From a virus: DNA of 30,822 bases. Shown here one piece after another: positions 5,834-11,052 of this stretch. The notes beneath the pieces are model-generated. The model saw nothing but the letters and a program-made list of their open reading frames with translations, was not told the origin of the DNA and did no database searches. The stretch is from the IMG/VR virus record IMGVR_UViG_3300031857_000911, positions 1 to 30,822 of that record, one strand, 5' to 3'. How positions within the stretch are numbered: the stretch's first letter is position 1; each line of letters starts with the position of its first letter. The translations under genes and the position numbers were made by a program.

Positions 5834-6499
5834 TTAAAATGTTACTGATACGGCCTTTTCATCTTCCCAAGAGTGGGATCGTATCCATGATGCTGGATAT
5901 GGGATGTATTGGCCAGCCTGCTTAAACCATTCGGGCGATTGTTTCTGCCATTCGAGTGCTTTAAGAACAACTTCTATATTAGGTCTTGTCGTATTCCAAG
6001 CTTTTCTAGCATCTTCTTTCTTTTTCTTTTTTGGATACGCTTCCCAAAAGATTTCAAAGTCTTTAGATATATATTGGTTATTGGTTATTAAGTTATTGGT
6101 TATTGGTTTATGGTTAGTGGTTAGTTGAACGCCCGTTGATTTTATTTCAACGCCCGTTGAACGCCCGTTGGAATTCGCCCTTAAATCAGCGCTTTTGCGA
6201 CCTGCCCGACTAGCAATTTCAAGTCTTTCTTTATAAGTTTGTATCTCACGATCCGACCTTCCTTGAACATAACCAGCTTCAGTTTTAGTCCAAAAGTCCA
6301 AAAGAACATTTCGCATAGCCTGTTTTTCATCTTCAGTCCTCGCATTAAATAATCTAAAAAGTTTATCTTCATCCGCAGGTAGCGGCTTTTCGTCTAAATA
6401 ATATTGATCTAATAACTGTCGATAACAACCATGCTCTAGTAGTGATAAATGGCTTGTATCTTTGCGGTAATCCGCGATGTTGTATTGATAATAATGCAA
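5834..6499 (-). CDS. YdaU/DUF1376-like replication protein with origin repeats in the gene
   Basis: A 221-residue protein. Residues 1-90 match DUF1376 (YdaU): YYQYNIADYRKDTSHLSLLEHGCY, then LLDQYYLDEKPLP. Residues about 95-145 are a low-complexity linker. Residues 148-215 (FEIFWEAYPKKKKKEDARKAW...YIPYPASWIRSHSWED) resemble the C-terminal domain of phage replication initiators and DnaT-like proteins. The start is TTG with an AAAGGAAA ribosome site about 5 bases upstream; no ATG fits. It probably binds the origin and brings in the helicase/loader. The linker DNA holds in-phase repeats (see separate features), as lambda O does. Confidence 0.8.
   Translation of the reverse strand: MHYYQYNIADYRKDTSHLSLLEHGCYRQLLDQYYLDEKPLPADEDKLFRLFNARTEDEKQAMRNVLLDFWTKTEAGYVQGRSDREIQTYKERLEIASRAGRKSADLRANSNGRSTGVEIKSTGVQLTTNHKPITNNLITNNQYISKDFEIFWEAYPKKKKKEDARKAWNTTRPNIEVVLKALEWQKQSPEWFKQAGQYIPYPASWIRSHSWEDEKAVSVTF
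6074..6124. repeat. AT-rich heptamer repeat, candidate DNA unwinding element
   Basis: Six close copies of a TTGGTTA-type unit occupy this stretch of the replication gene (6074-6080, 6081-6087, 6096-6102, 6103-6110, 6111-6117 and 6118-6124). On the coding strand they give a TNN/TNH-rich linker. It directly adjoins the three GC-containing iterons at 6127-6171, an arrangement like an origin's unwinding element beside initiator binding sites. Confidence 0.6.
6127..6171. repeat. Three in-phase iterons, candidate replication origin
   Basis: The 10-mer ACGCCCGTTG occurs at 6129-6138, 6150-6159 and 6161-6170. Copies are 21 and 11 bases apart, about two and one helical turns, so they face the same side of DNA. 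Each extends towards CAACGNNCGTTG, which is nearly palindromic. The 11-base step puts one copy in a different reading frame, so selection for protein sequence does not explain the repetition. They lie in the linker of the YdaU-like gene. Origin function is inferred from lambda O. Confidence 0.6.
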
Positions 6500-6549
6500 T
6501 TAGTTTCCTTTCTCTTATCTTGTATGCTTTTCGCACTATAAACCTAAAT

Positions 6550-6906
6550 TTATTTATCTTGCAAGTATTTTTGGATTATTTTTTGCCCTTCCTCAAAACC
6601 ATAAGCCACTTCCGCACCATAACCCATTGATTCTGCTAGGTTTAAGAACTGCTCTTGATTTTGTTGTAATTTTGCACTCTTATCCTTTTTCATCTCAATA
6701 AATAGCCCATGTAAGCCATTAGCTGGAATCATAAGAAATAGGTCTGAAACGCCTGCCGTAACCCCTTCAGCCTTTAATTTTATGGCCGTTCCTATGTGCC
6801 TAGCGCCGCCATTTGGTATAGCAAATAGGCATTTAGCCATCAATGGATATTGAAGGCGAAACCATTTAATAAGCAAGGACTGTGCCAAGTGTTCTTGATT
6901 GCGCAT
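6550..6906 (-). CDS. VRR-NUC domain nuclease
   Basis: A 118-residue protein with the VRR-NUC fold, a PD-(D/E)XK relative: AIPNGGARH at about 34-42, GVTAGVSDLFL (the conserved 'G...G.PDl' position, here SDL), and LFIEMKKDKSAKLQQNQEQFL, where E and K of the E-M-K motif are catalytic. Phage stand-alone VRR-NUC proteins are proposed Holliday-junction or flap nucleases. I chose ATG 6906 rather than 6921 because the extra five codons lie over the TTGACA promoter element of the opposite strand. It is the first gene of the leftward transcript. Confidence 0.85.
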   Translation of the reverse strand: MRNQEHLAQSLLIKWFRLQYPLMAKCLFAIPNGGARHIGTAIKLKAEGVTAGVSDLFLMIPANGLHGLFIEMKKDKSAKLQQNQEQFLNLAESMGYGAEVAYGFEEGQKIIQKYLQDK

Positions 6907-6914
6907 AAAAAAAA

Positions 6915-6946
6915 TTGACACAAATATTAAAAAGGGTATATTAGCA
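6915..6946. promoter_or_regulatory. Back-to-back promoters between leftward and rightward operons
   Basis: On the plus strand a perfect TTGACA (6915-6920) is followed, after 16 bases, by TATATT (6937-6942), a near-consensus sigma70 promoter ending about 30 bases before the first rightward gene. On the minus strand the extended -10 TGCTAATAT (6946-6938) overlaps the same -10 region and could start the leftward transcript. The -10 overlap means the two directions may compete. The rightward promoter is well supported; the leftward one is tentative. Confidence 0.65.
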
Positions 6947-6972
6947 CCTGTAACAACAAAAAAGGAAACGAT

Positions 6973-7230
6973 ATGAAACTATTAACCGCACTATTAATCG
7001 CATTACCAATCGCTTCATTCGCAGGCGAATCACCTAAACTTCGATACAATTGGGTTGAAAAAAAATGGAATTACGCACCCAAAGAAGCCAAGCTTAAATA
7101 TAATTGGACAGCCGACCAATATGAGTTTGTTATGCCAGGCTCACAATTAAAACTGAACACTCAAAGCAATAATTATGAGTATGTTCAAACTCAAATTAGC
7201 AATCCATATCAATCAGAAATAGGGGAATAA
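6973..7230 (+). CDS. Small secreted protein with three YNW-type repeats
   Basis: An 85-residue protein with a signal peptide: MK, hydrophobic LLTALLIALPIASF, and a likely cut after AGE or FAG near residue 18. The mature part contains three repeats of about 18 residues: KLRYNWVEKKWNYAPKEA, KLKYNWTADQYEFVMPGS and a more diverged QLKLNTQSNNYEYV. Each has a K/Q-L-(K/R)-Y-N start and an aromatic (W/Y/E)-x-(Y/F) near the middle. It is probably periplasmic or surface-associated. From memory, 'LxYN...W.Y' repeats recur in T4-like and other aquatic phages without known function. It is the first gene after the rightward promoter, with AAGGAAA as ribosome site. Confidence 0.78.
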   Translation: MKLLTALLIALPIASFAGESPKLRYNWVEKKWNYAPKEAKLKYNWTADQYEFVMPGSQLKLNTQSNNYEYVQTQISNPYQSEIGE

Positions 7231-7231
7231 T

Positions 7232-7345
7232 ATGACAACACAAAATAAGAAATTAGTAATTTATGCCATCGCCGTATATGCATATTTTGGCTTGTGGTTA
7301 TATGTATTGTATCCTTTACTAGACAAATTTCTAAAAGGCGTATAA
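7232..7345 (+). CDS. Small single-pass membrane protein
   Basis: A 37-residue ORF reading MTTQNKKLVIYAIAVYAYFG, then LWLYVLYPLLDKFLKGV. It has a basic N-terminus and one aromatic-rich hydrophobic helix (about 8-28), followed by an amphipathic end. A strong AGGGGA ribosome site (7221-7226) stands 5 bases before the ATG. It fills the gap between two genes in the rightward operon, and its stop is one base before the next ATG. Function unknown. Confidence 0.6.
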   Translation: MTTQNKKLVIYAIAVYAYFGLWLYVLYPLLDKFLKGV

Positions 7346-7346
7346 T

Positions 7347-7733
7347 ATGACGACAAATCAATCACTTACGGGAGCTAATATGGCTGACCAAGTTGCAATT
7401 GAAAATAAGATACATATTCAAGCGTTACATCATCCTGATCCTGATTTTTATGGTGATGATGATCAAATTAGGAATATGCAAGAACTTATTGAATATTACC
7501 TAACTTTCCAATGTCAAAATTGGGGCGACCTATATGCTGACGCTGAAAATTCAGGCCCATTTATTACTAAAATTCATAGCATTTTATTTGATGCGAAAGA
7601 TGATGAATTAGGTCGTATCCGAGATGAGTTTAATAAAGCTATTAAAGACATGGCCAAGTATGTTTATAATAACCATGAAACTAATAGTTGGGCTAAACGC
7701 ATCTATGATGCTACAATAGAAAATATAGTTTAG
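7347..7733 (+). CDS. Hypothetical protein
   Basis: A 128-residue, acidic, helical protein. A segment HHPDPDFYGDDDQIRNMQEL is followed by WGDLYADAENSGPF and an amphipathic helix region near 85-125. No catalytic motif is visible. The ATG at 7347 has AAAAGG about 9 bases upstream; an inner ATG at 7380 (MADQVAI) has a better placed GGGAG and is a real alternative. It precedes the ERF gene in the recombination operon, so a role in early DNA metabolism is possible. Confidence 0.65.
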   Translation: MTTNQSLTGANMADQVAIENKIHIQALHHPDPDFYGDDDQIRNMQELIEYYLTFQCQNWGDLYADAENSGPFITKIHSILFDAKDDELGRIRDEFNKAIKDMAKYVYNNHETNSWAKRIYDATIENIV

Positions 7734-7757
7734 AAACTTTTATAAGGACAAGATAAG

Positions 7758-8303
7758 ATGAAAACCTCTGATAGCATCAAACAGATTGCTGAAGCTTTAG
7801 TGTCGGCGCAAAAAGAAATTAAATTTGCCGTTAAAGATTCAACCAATCCTCACTTTAAATCTAAATACGCTAATATTAATTCTGTTATTGATGCGGTTAA
7901 AAAGCCACTCAATGACAACGGGATTGCTATACTGCAATCTTTAAGCCCTTCAGACGACAATAAGCTTCATCTAACTACTCGTTTAATCCATAGTTCAGGG
8001 GAATGGATTGAAGATACTGCCGTCTGTCCTATTCAAAAGCAAGATCCACAAGGATTAGGATCAGCCATATCTTATATACGCCGATATAGCTTATCTGCTT
8101 TATGTGCGGTTTATGCTGATGATGATGACGGCCAATCAGCCGCTTTAAATGCCGCTGACTACCTTCAAAAAATTACTCATAGCCAATCTTTAGATGAGCT
8201 TCAAGCTAATTATAATTTTGTTATGGGTGAAGTTAAGAATGACAGAACTCTATCTAAAATGATCATTGAAGCAAAAGACAAAAGAAAGGCAGAACTCGTA
8301 TGA
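7758..8303 (+). CDS. erf: ERF-family single-strand annealing protein
   Basis: A 181-residue ERF (Essential Recombination Function) protein like that of phage P22. Visible core: IAEALVSAQKEIKFAVKDST at 11-30, NPHFKSKYANINSVIDAV (the conserved FKSKYA block), ILQSLSP, and GLGSAISYIRRYSLSALCAV with DDDDG, the conserved 'Y.RRY.l....' element. ERF proteins form rings that anneal complementary DNA strands, working with an exonuclease. The matching YqaJ exonuclease and SSB-like gene lie downstream in the same operon. The acidic/basic C-terminal tail is shorter than in P22. Its stop overlaps the next start as ATGA. Confidence 0.93.
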   Translation: MKTSDSIKQIAEALVSAQKEIKFAVKDSTNPHFKSKYANINSVIDAVKKPLNDNGIAILQSLSPSDDNKLHLTTRLIHSSGEWIEDTAVCPIQKQDPQGLGSAISYIRRYSLSALCAVYADDDDGQSAALNAADYLQKITHSQSLDELQANYNFVMGEVKNDRTLSKMIIEAKDKRKAELV

Positions 8304-8440
8304 AAAAATCAATCGCATTTTTAGCAATCATTGTAGCTTTATTTGCAATCAAAGCTTACGCTTGTTATACCCAAACTTACATTGTTGATGGCCGCATTAT
8401 TAATTGCACCACTTGTGGCAATGTTACTAATTGTTTTTAA
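8300..8440 (+). CDS. Small secreted cysteine-rich peptide
   Basis: A 46-residue ORF with a clear signal peptide (MKKSIAFLAIIVALFAIKAYA), likely cut before Cys22. The mature peptide is about 25 residues with C22, C36, C39 and C45, including a CTTC motif, suggesting two disulphides or a metal site in the periplasm. It shares ATGA with the ERF stop. Similar 'CxTQT...DG...CTTC' peptides occur, from memory, in many aquatic phages. No known role; superinfection exclusion or envelope stress are guesses. Confidence 0.65.
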   Translation: MKKSIAFLAIIVALFAIKAYACYTQTYIVDGRIINCTTCGNVTNCF

Positions 8441-8449
8441 GGGGCTATT

Positions 8450-8623
8450 ATGATTGACGGATTAAGAAACAGTAATTTTTTTGGGGTGAAGCTACCCTAT
8501 TCGGATCAAGAATTAATGGCCGTAGAAGCCCGCAAAACGCGAATAGAAGCCCTTAAAAGAGAGCTAGGTAATAAATATATATTAGCGCCTTTATATGGCA
8601 AGATTAAAAGCCCTCGACTATGA
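8450..8623 (+). CDS. Small hypothetical protein
   Basis: A 57-residue ORF, MIDGLRNSNFFGVKLPYSDQ, then a charged helix MAVEARKTRIEALKREL and a basic end KIKSPRL. A strong AAGGGG ribosome site stands about 5 bases upstream, and its TGA overlaps the next ATG as ATGA. The helix could mediate oligomerisation or binding. No family recognised; the tight fit within the operon supports it being real. Confidence 0.6.
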   Translation: MIDGLRNSNFFGVKLPYSDQELMAVEARKTRIEALKRELGNKYILAPLYGKIKSPRL

Positions 8624-9066
8624 ATGGGGCTTATTCATATAAAGAAAGAAATAATGTCGTAAATATAGCTGAAGTATTGTTTGAAGCTTATTGCCAATCT
8701 AAAGGTTATTTTTATAGAAGATTAGGGTTTGATGAGAAAAACGATCCTATACCTAATTTTTATGATCTTAATACTTTTATTAGAAATATGCCTGATTTTT
8801 ATATTAATAATAATGGCAAAGCTGGGCTAATAATGGTTAAGGGAACGGCTAATATTAAAGCTTCAGAAATTAAAATGCTTCCAATGTTTATGGAATGGTA
8901 TAGCTCTGAAAGATGCCCATTATTATATGCATTTTGTTTTAAGGATCAAAAACCATTATTACTACATCCTGATAAAGTTATATTTTTGTATGACAAATCA
9001 ACTGATCAACAATGGCATGACGGCGTAACTTATAGAAACTTAAATTTAAACAAGGAAACTATATGA
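8620..9066 (+). CDS. PD-(D/E)XK-nuclease-like protein with degenerate active site
   Basis: A 148-residue protein. The layout fits a small restriction-fold nuclease: N-terminal helix with AEVLFEAYCQSKGYFYRRLG, PDF at 58-60, and a strand LIMVKGTANIKASEI. Active PD-(D/E)XK enzymes have Asp ... (Glu/Asp)-X-Lys; here D59 and K74 are present but the acidic residue two before Lys is M72. The protein may be inactive or use another acid such as E83. The following segment (MLPMFMEWYSSERCPLLYAF) fits the usual helix and strand. It is coupled by ATGA to both neighbours, just before the YqaJ exonuclease. Assignment is structural inference. Confidence 0.5.
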   Translation: MNGAYSYKERNNVVNIAEVLFEAYCQSKGYFYRRLGFDEKNDPIPNFYDLNTFIRNMPDFYINNNGKAGLIMVKGTANIKASEIKMLPMFMEWYSSERCPLLYAFCFKDQKPLLLHPDKVIFLYDKSTDQQWHDGVTYRNLNLNKETI

Positions 9067-9722
9067 AATTAGAAGATAGAATTATTAGAGGTATAGAGCA
9101 GGGCAGTTTGGCGTGGATGGAACTCCGCATAGGCCGCATAGGTGGTAGCCGTATAGCTGATCTTTTAACTGAAGGTAGAAGTGGTGAATCTTTAACACGC
9201 CGTAAATATAAAAATGAGCTTATAAGAGAAAGATTGACAGGTAAGAAATTAGATACCTATAAAACACCTGCTATGCAACGAGGAATAGATTTAGAGCCAA
9301 TGGCTAGGGCATGGTATGAAGTTCGTAATAATGTGTTTGTGGATCAAGTAGCCATTGTTTTGCATCCAACTATTGAAGGTGGTCAATGCTCACCTGACGG
9401 CCTAGTTGGCAATAATTCTTTAATTGAGATCAAAATACCCAATCCTGAAAACCACCTAGATAATATTCTTACAGGTGGCAAACAATTAGAACAATATTAT
9501 GACCAGGTAATGTGGCAATTAGCCTGTATGCCTGAAAGAGAGTATTGCGATCTCGTGTCATTTGACCCGGATATGCCGGATCATTTACAAGGGTTCGTGA
9601 AGCGTATTTATCGTGATGATGAGTATATAAAAATGATGGAAGATAAGGTGATCTTATTTTTGCAGGAAATAGAAACTATCGTTAATAACTTAAAGGAAAA
9701 TATAAATGGCAATAACCCATGA
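9063..9722 (+). CDS. YqaJ-family recombination exonuclease
   Basis: A 219-residue exonuclease of the YqaJ / lambda-Exo group, which degrades one strand of a DNA duplex to feed the ERF annealing protein. Visible motifs: QGSLAWMELRIGRIGGS at about 13-29, GIDLEPMARAWYE with E78, SPDGLVG with D112, and LIEIKIPNP with E122 and K124, which form the D...E-X-K active site. QVMWQLACM at about 148-156 is the usual Q-containing helix. Length is normal for the family. It overlaps the preceding gene by ATGA and the SSB-like gene by 17 bases. Confidence 0.93.
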   Translation: MKLEDRIIRGIEQGSLAWMELRIGRIGGSRIADLLTEGRSGESLTRRKYKNELIRERLTGKKLDTYKTPAMQRGIDLEPMARAWYEVRNNVFVDQVAIVLHPTIEGGQCSPDGLVGNNSLIEIKIPNPENHLDNILTGGKQLEQYYDQVMWQLACMPEREYCDLVSFDPDMPDHLQGFVKRIYRDDEYIKMMEDKVILFLQEIETIVNNLKENINGNNP

Positions 9723-9933
9723 TCTAATCGCTAAAACAGGCGAATATACAAACGCTAACGGCGAAACAAAAGCTAGATGGACTAAAGTCGGCGTGGCTAT
9801 GAGCAATAAACAAGGTGGAACTTCACTCTTGATAGAAAGTATCCCTGTCAATTTTGACGGCTGGGTAACTATGAGAGAGCCGCAACCTAAACAAGGCGGT
9901 GGCGCAGAGGATAAAACTGACCTACCATTTTAA
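9706..9933 (+). CDS. SSB-like small protein with acidic C-terminal tip
   Basis: A 75-residue protein opening MAITHDLIAKTGEYTNANGE, followed by a strand-turn-strand region (VGVAMSNKQGG, LLIESIPVNFDGWV) consistent with a small OB-like fold. It ends EDKTDLPF, very like the bacterial SSB tip (DDDIPF) that recruits recombination and repair proteins. A Gly/Gln-rich linker precedes the tip. The location right after ERF and YqaJ fits a single-strand DNA-binding helper. It is smaller than true SSB proteins (about 170 residues), so direct DNA binding is inferred, not shown. Confidence 0.65.
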   Translation: MAITHDLIAKTGEYTNANGETKARWTKVGVAMSNKQGGTSLLIESIPVNFDGWVTMREPQPKQGGGAEDKTDLPF

Positions 9934-9944
9934 TGATTTTACTG

Positions 9945-9970
9945 ATGGCATAAGCTACAATGTAGCCCAT
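9945..9970 (+). promoter_or_regulatory. Hairpin upstream of pqqA
   Basis: In the 74-base gap before pqqA, GCTAC (9954-9958), a 3-base loop and GTAGC (9962-9966) form a short perfect hairpin. Outer ATGG (9945-9948) and CCAT (9967-9970) extend it across a 5-base bulge. It lacks a T-tract and so is not a terminator. It might stabilise the pqqA end of the message or control translation. The stem is short and could be chance. Confidence 0.3.
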
Positions 9971-10007
9971 AATGAAGTTGCAGTATTTATTAATTAAGGG
10001 GAATATT

Positions 10008-10079
10008 ATGTGGACTAAACCAACAGCAACAGAAATGCGTTTTGGCTTTGAAGTAACGCTCTATGTAATGAACAGATAA
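10008..10079 (+). CDS. pqqA: PqqA, precursor peptide of the cofactor PQQ
   Basis: A 23-residue peptide that begins MWTKP and contains GFEVTLY, ending VMNR. PqqA peptides share a Trp-x-x-Pro start and a G-x-E-V-T-x-Y core; here E15 and Y19 are the residues that PqqE (a radical SAM enzyme, with PqqD as chaperone) cross-links to build pyrroloquinoline quinone. The short form resembles Pseudomonas and methylotroph PqqA. A strong AAGGGGA ribosome site (9996-10002) lies 5 bases upstream. It is the last gene of the rightward operon, 28 bases after it the terminator hairpin begins (10111). No pqqB-E genes are seen in the window, so host enzymes would have to mature it. PQQ serves methanol and glucose dehydrogenases in the periplasm. 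Confidence 0.88.
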   Translation: MWTKPTATEMRFGFEVTLYVMNR

Positions 10080-10110
10080 TGATCATAGTAACAGATTGTT
10101 ATTAATATAT

Positions 10111-10137
10111 AAAAAGGGGTTTAATTGCCCCTTTTTT
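10111..10137. terminator. Bidirectional rho-independent terminator
   Basis: AAAAAGGGG (10111-10119) pairs with CCCCTTTTT (10128-10136) around an 8-base loop, with a T-rich run on the right and an A-run on the left. Read rightward it ends the recombination/pqqA operon; read leftward it ends the structural transcript, whose last stop codon (10138-10136) lies in the stem. Its position exactly between convergent genes supports two-way use. Confidence 0.85.
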
Positions 10138-10333
10138 ATTTAATATAATGCTCGCCAGTATTGCCATTGATCCCAATAATATCCATTCGATCCTCATCCC
10201 AAGTGTCCGATGCATCGTCTGAATCAAAATACTTTTCCTTACGGCCAAACACTAAATCATAATTTTCATCATATTGTTTCTTTTGTTTCAATTTGTTTGT
10301 TGATCCTTTACCAGCTTCCGAATATTTACTCAT
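10136..10333 (-). CDS. Small conserved phage protein (MSKYSEAGKGS type)
   Basis: A 65-residue, very polar protein with a basic N-terminal part (GKGSTNKLKQKKQYDENYD, then FGRKEK) and an acidic C-terminal part (DSDDASDTWDEDRMD). From memory, small 'YsxxGKGS...F...FG+K' proteins are widespread in freshwater phage genomes and unnamed. It is last in the leftward transcript; its stop falls within the terminator stem. It overlaps the HNH gene by 8 bases. Probably disordered, perhaps a DNA- or protein-binding factor. Confidence 0.7.
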   Translation of the reverse strand: MSKYSEAGKGSTNKLKQKKQYDENYDLVFGRKEKYFDSDDASDTWDEDRMDIIGINGNTGEHYIK

Positions 10334-10685
10334 AGTTTTCCCTCACCCAATTAGAAAAGTTAATCAATTCGTCTTTATTAGCAGTCGATTTCATAGCATT
10401 TGCTTTGAAAGATATTACTTGAATATTGCCTTTAATGTAACCCTTATTATTATCTATGCGATCAAGGCTAGGGCTTAAATCGCGATTACCATCAATAGCT
10501 TTTTTAATAGGAAGTCCCAAAATGGGACATATTTCAGGAATGATTATATCGGAAACTTCTATGTTGAATTCAATACCTTTTTTTAAGGCACGATGTTTAG
10601 CTAACTGAAAAAGATTTTTTTCGCGATTCCTATCTTTCCAATCGCGCAAATATTGTTTGCAGTTGCTCTTATCTTTTAAGGGCAT
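10326..10685 (-). CDS. Free-standing HNH-type endonuclease
   Basis: A 119-residue protein starting MPLKDKSNCKQYLRDWKDRN, with a basic N-terminal region. The nuclease region reads ICPILGLPI, then SLDRIDNNKGYIKGNIQVIS, KANAMKSTAN and a closing EL..F..W helix. This matches phage HNH/endonuclease-VII-like enzymes where 'DRID..KGY..GN..v.s...N..K' replaces the usual DH..P pattern. A longer upstream ATG at 10760 is rejected because those bases encode the holin-like gene at 10687-10848; ATG 10685 starts two bases after that stop. Probably a homing-type or packaging-related nuclease. Confidence 0.75.
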   Translation of the reverse strand: MPLKDKSNCKQYLRDWKDRNREKNLFQLAKHRALKKGIEFNIEVSDIIIPEICPILGLPIKKAIDGNRDLSPSLDRIDNNKGYIKGNIQVISFKANAMKSTANKDELINFSNWVRENYE

Positions 10686-10686
10686 A

Positions 10687-10848
10687 TTACTTTTTAAATT
10701 TAGAACGCGCCCATTCAAAAATTCTGATGCAATACCAAATAATTGATAACAATGCGGCAATAGCTGGTAAAAATTTCATTACAGTTCCTAAAACTGTAAT
10801 ACCCGAAACAGTATCTAAAGCGTGTTTCGTGTGTTCTTGCATATCCAT
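10687..10848 (-). CDS. Small holin-like membrane protein
   Basis: A 53-residue ORF: polar start MDMQEHTKHALDTVSGITVL, a hydrophobic helix through FLPAIAALLSIIWYCIRIF (about 26-44) and a basic tail WARSKFKK. This layout, 'HTxDTxSxxTxLGTxxxxLPxIAAxxxIxWxxIRIxE', is one I associate with very short phage holins and unnamed membrane proteins. The adjacent endonuclease gene begins right after it. It could be a class III-type holin, an antiholin or a different membrane factor. The 3-TM holin at 861-1253 is the stronger lysis candidate. Confidence 0.65.
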   Translation of the reverse strand: MDMQEHTKHALDTVSGITVLGTVMKFLPAIAALLSIIWYCIRIFEWARSKFKK

Positions 10849-10863
10849 AGTTATTTCTTTCTA

Positions 10864-11052
10864 CTAATTAATGAGATGGCGGTCGATAGCCATAAACAAA
10901 CTGTCGCTAGAAGATATATAACAAATAGAACCATCAGATAATAAAATAACCAAATAATTTTTATTATCGTAATAATCAGCGTCAATATCTTTGATTGTTT
11001 TATTTTGTAGAAAATTGAAGATGTCATCAATGGTTTCAGGCTTGTTTTGCAT
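10864..11052 (-). CDS. Small hypothetical protein
   Basis: A 62-residue acidic protein. It has an N-terminal helix (TIDDIFNFLQNKTIKDIDAD) followed by a beta hairpin pattern (NYLVILLSDGSICYIS) and a short helix. The 'V.L.DG....v' hairpin resembles many small phage proteins but no family can be named. It overlaps the end of the upstream glycosyltransferase gene by 17 bases and ends just before the holin-like gene. Confidence 0.6.
   Translation of the reverse strand: MQNKPETIDDIFNFLQNKTIKDIDADYYDNKNYLVILLSDGSICYISSSDSLFMAIDRHLIN

Noticed and set aside
5904-6128. Plus-strand hydrophobic open frame opposite the replication gene
   Set aside because: Antisense of the conserved DnaT-like domain; hydrophobicity arises from its Lys/Asn-rich codons.
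9938-9961. Possible promoter with TACAAT before pqqA
   Set aside because: No acceptable -35 element at the right distance; TTTACT is only 12 bases away.
10686-10760. N-terminal extension of the HNH endonuclease to 10760
   Set aside because: These bases encode the holin-like protein in another frame, and ATG 10685 begins just after its stop.
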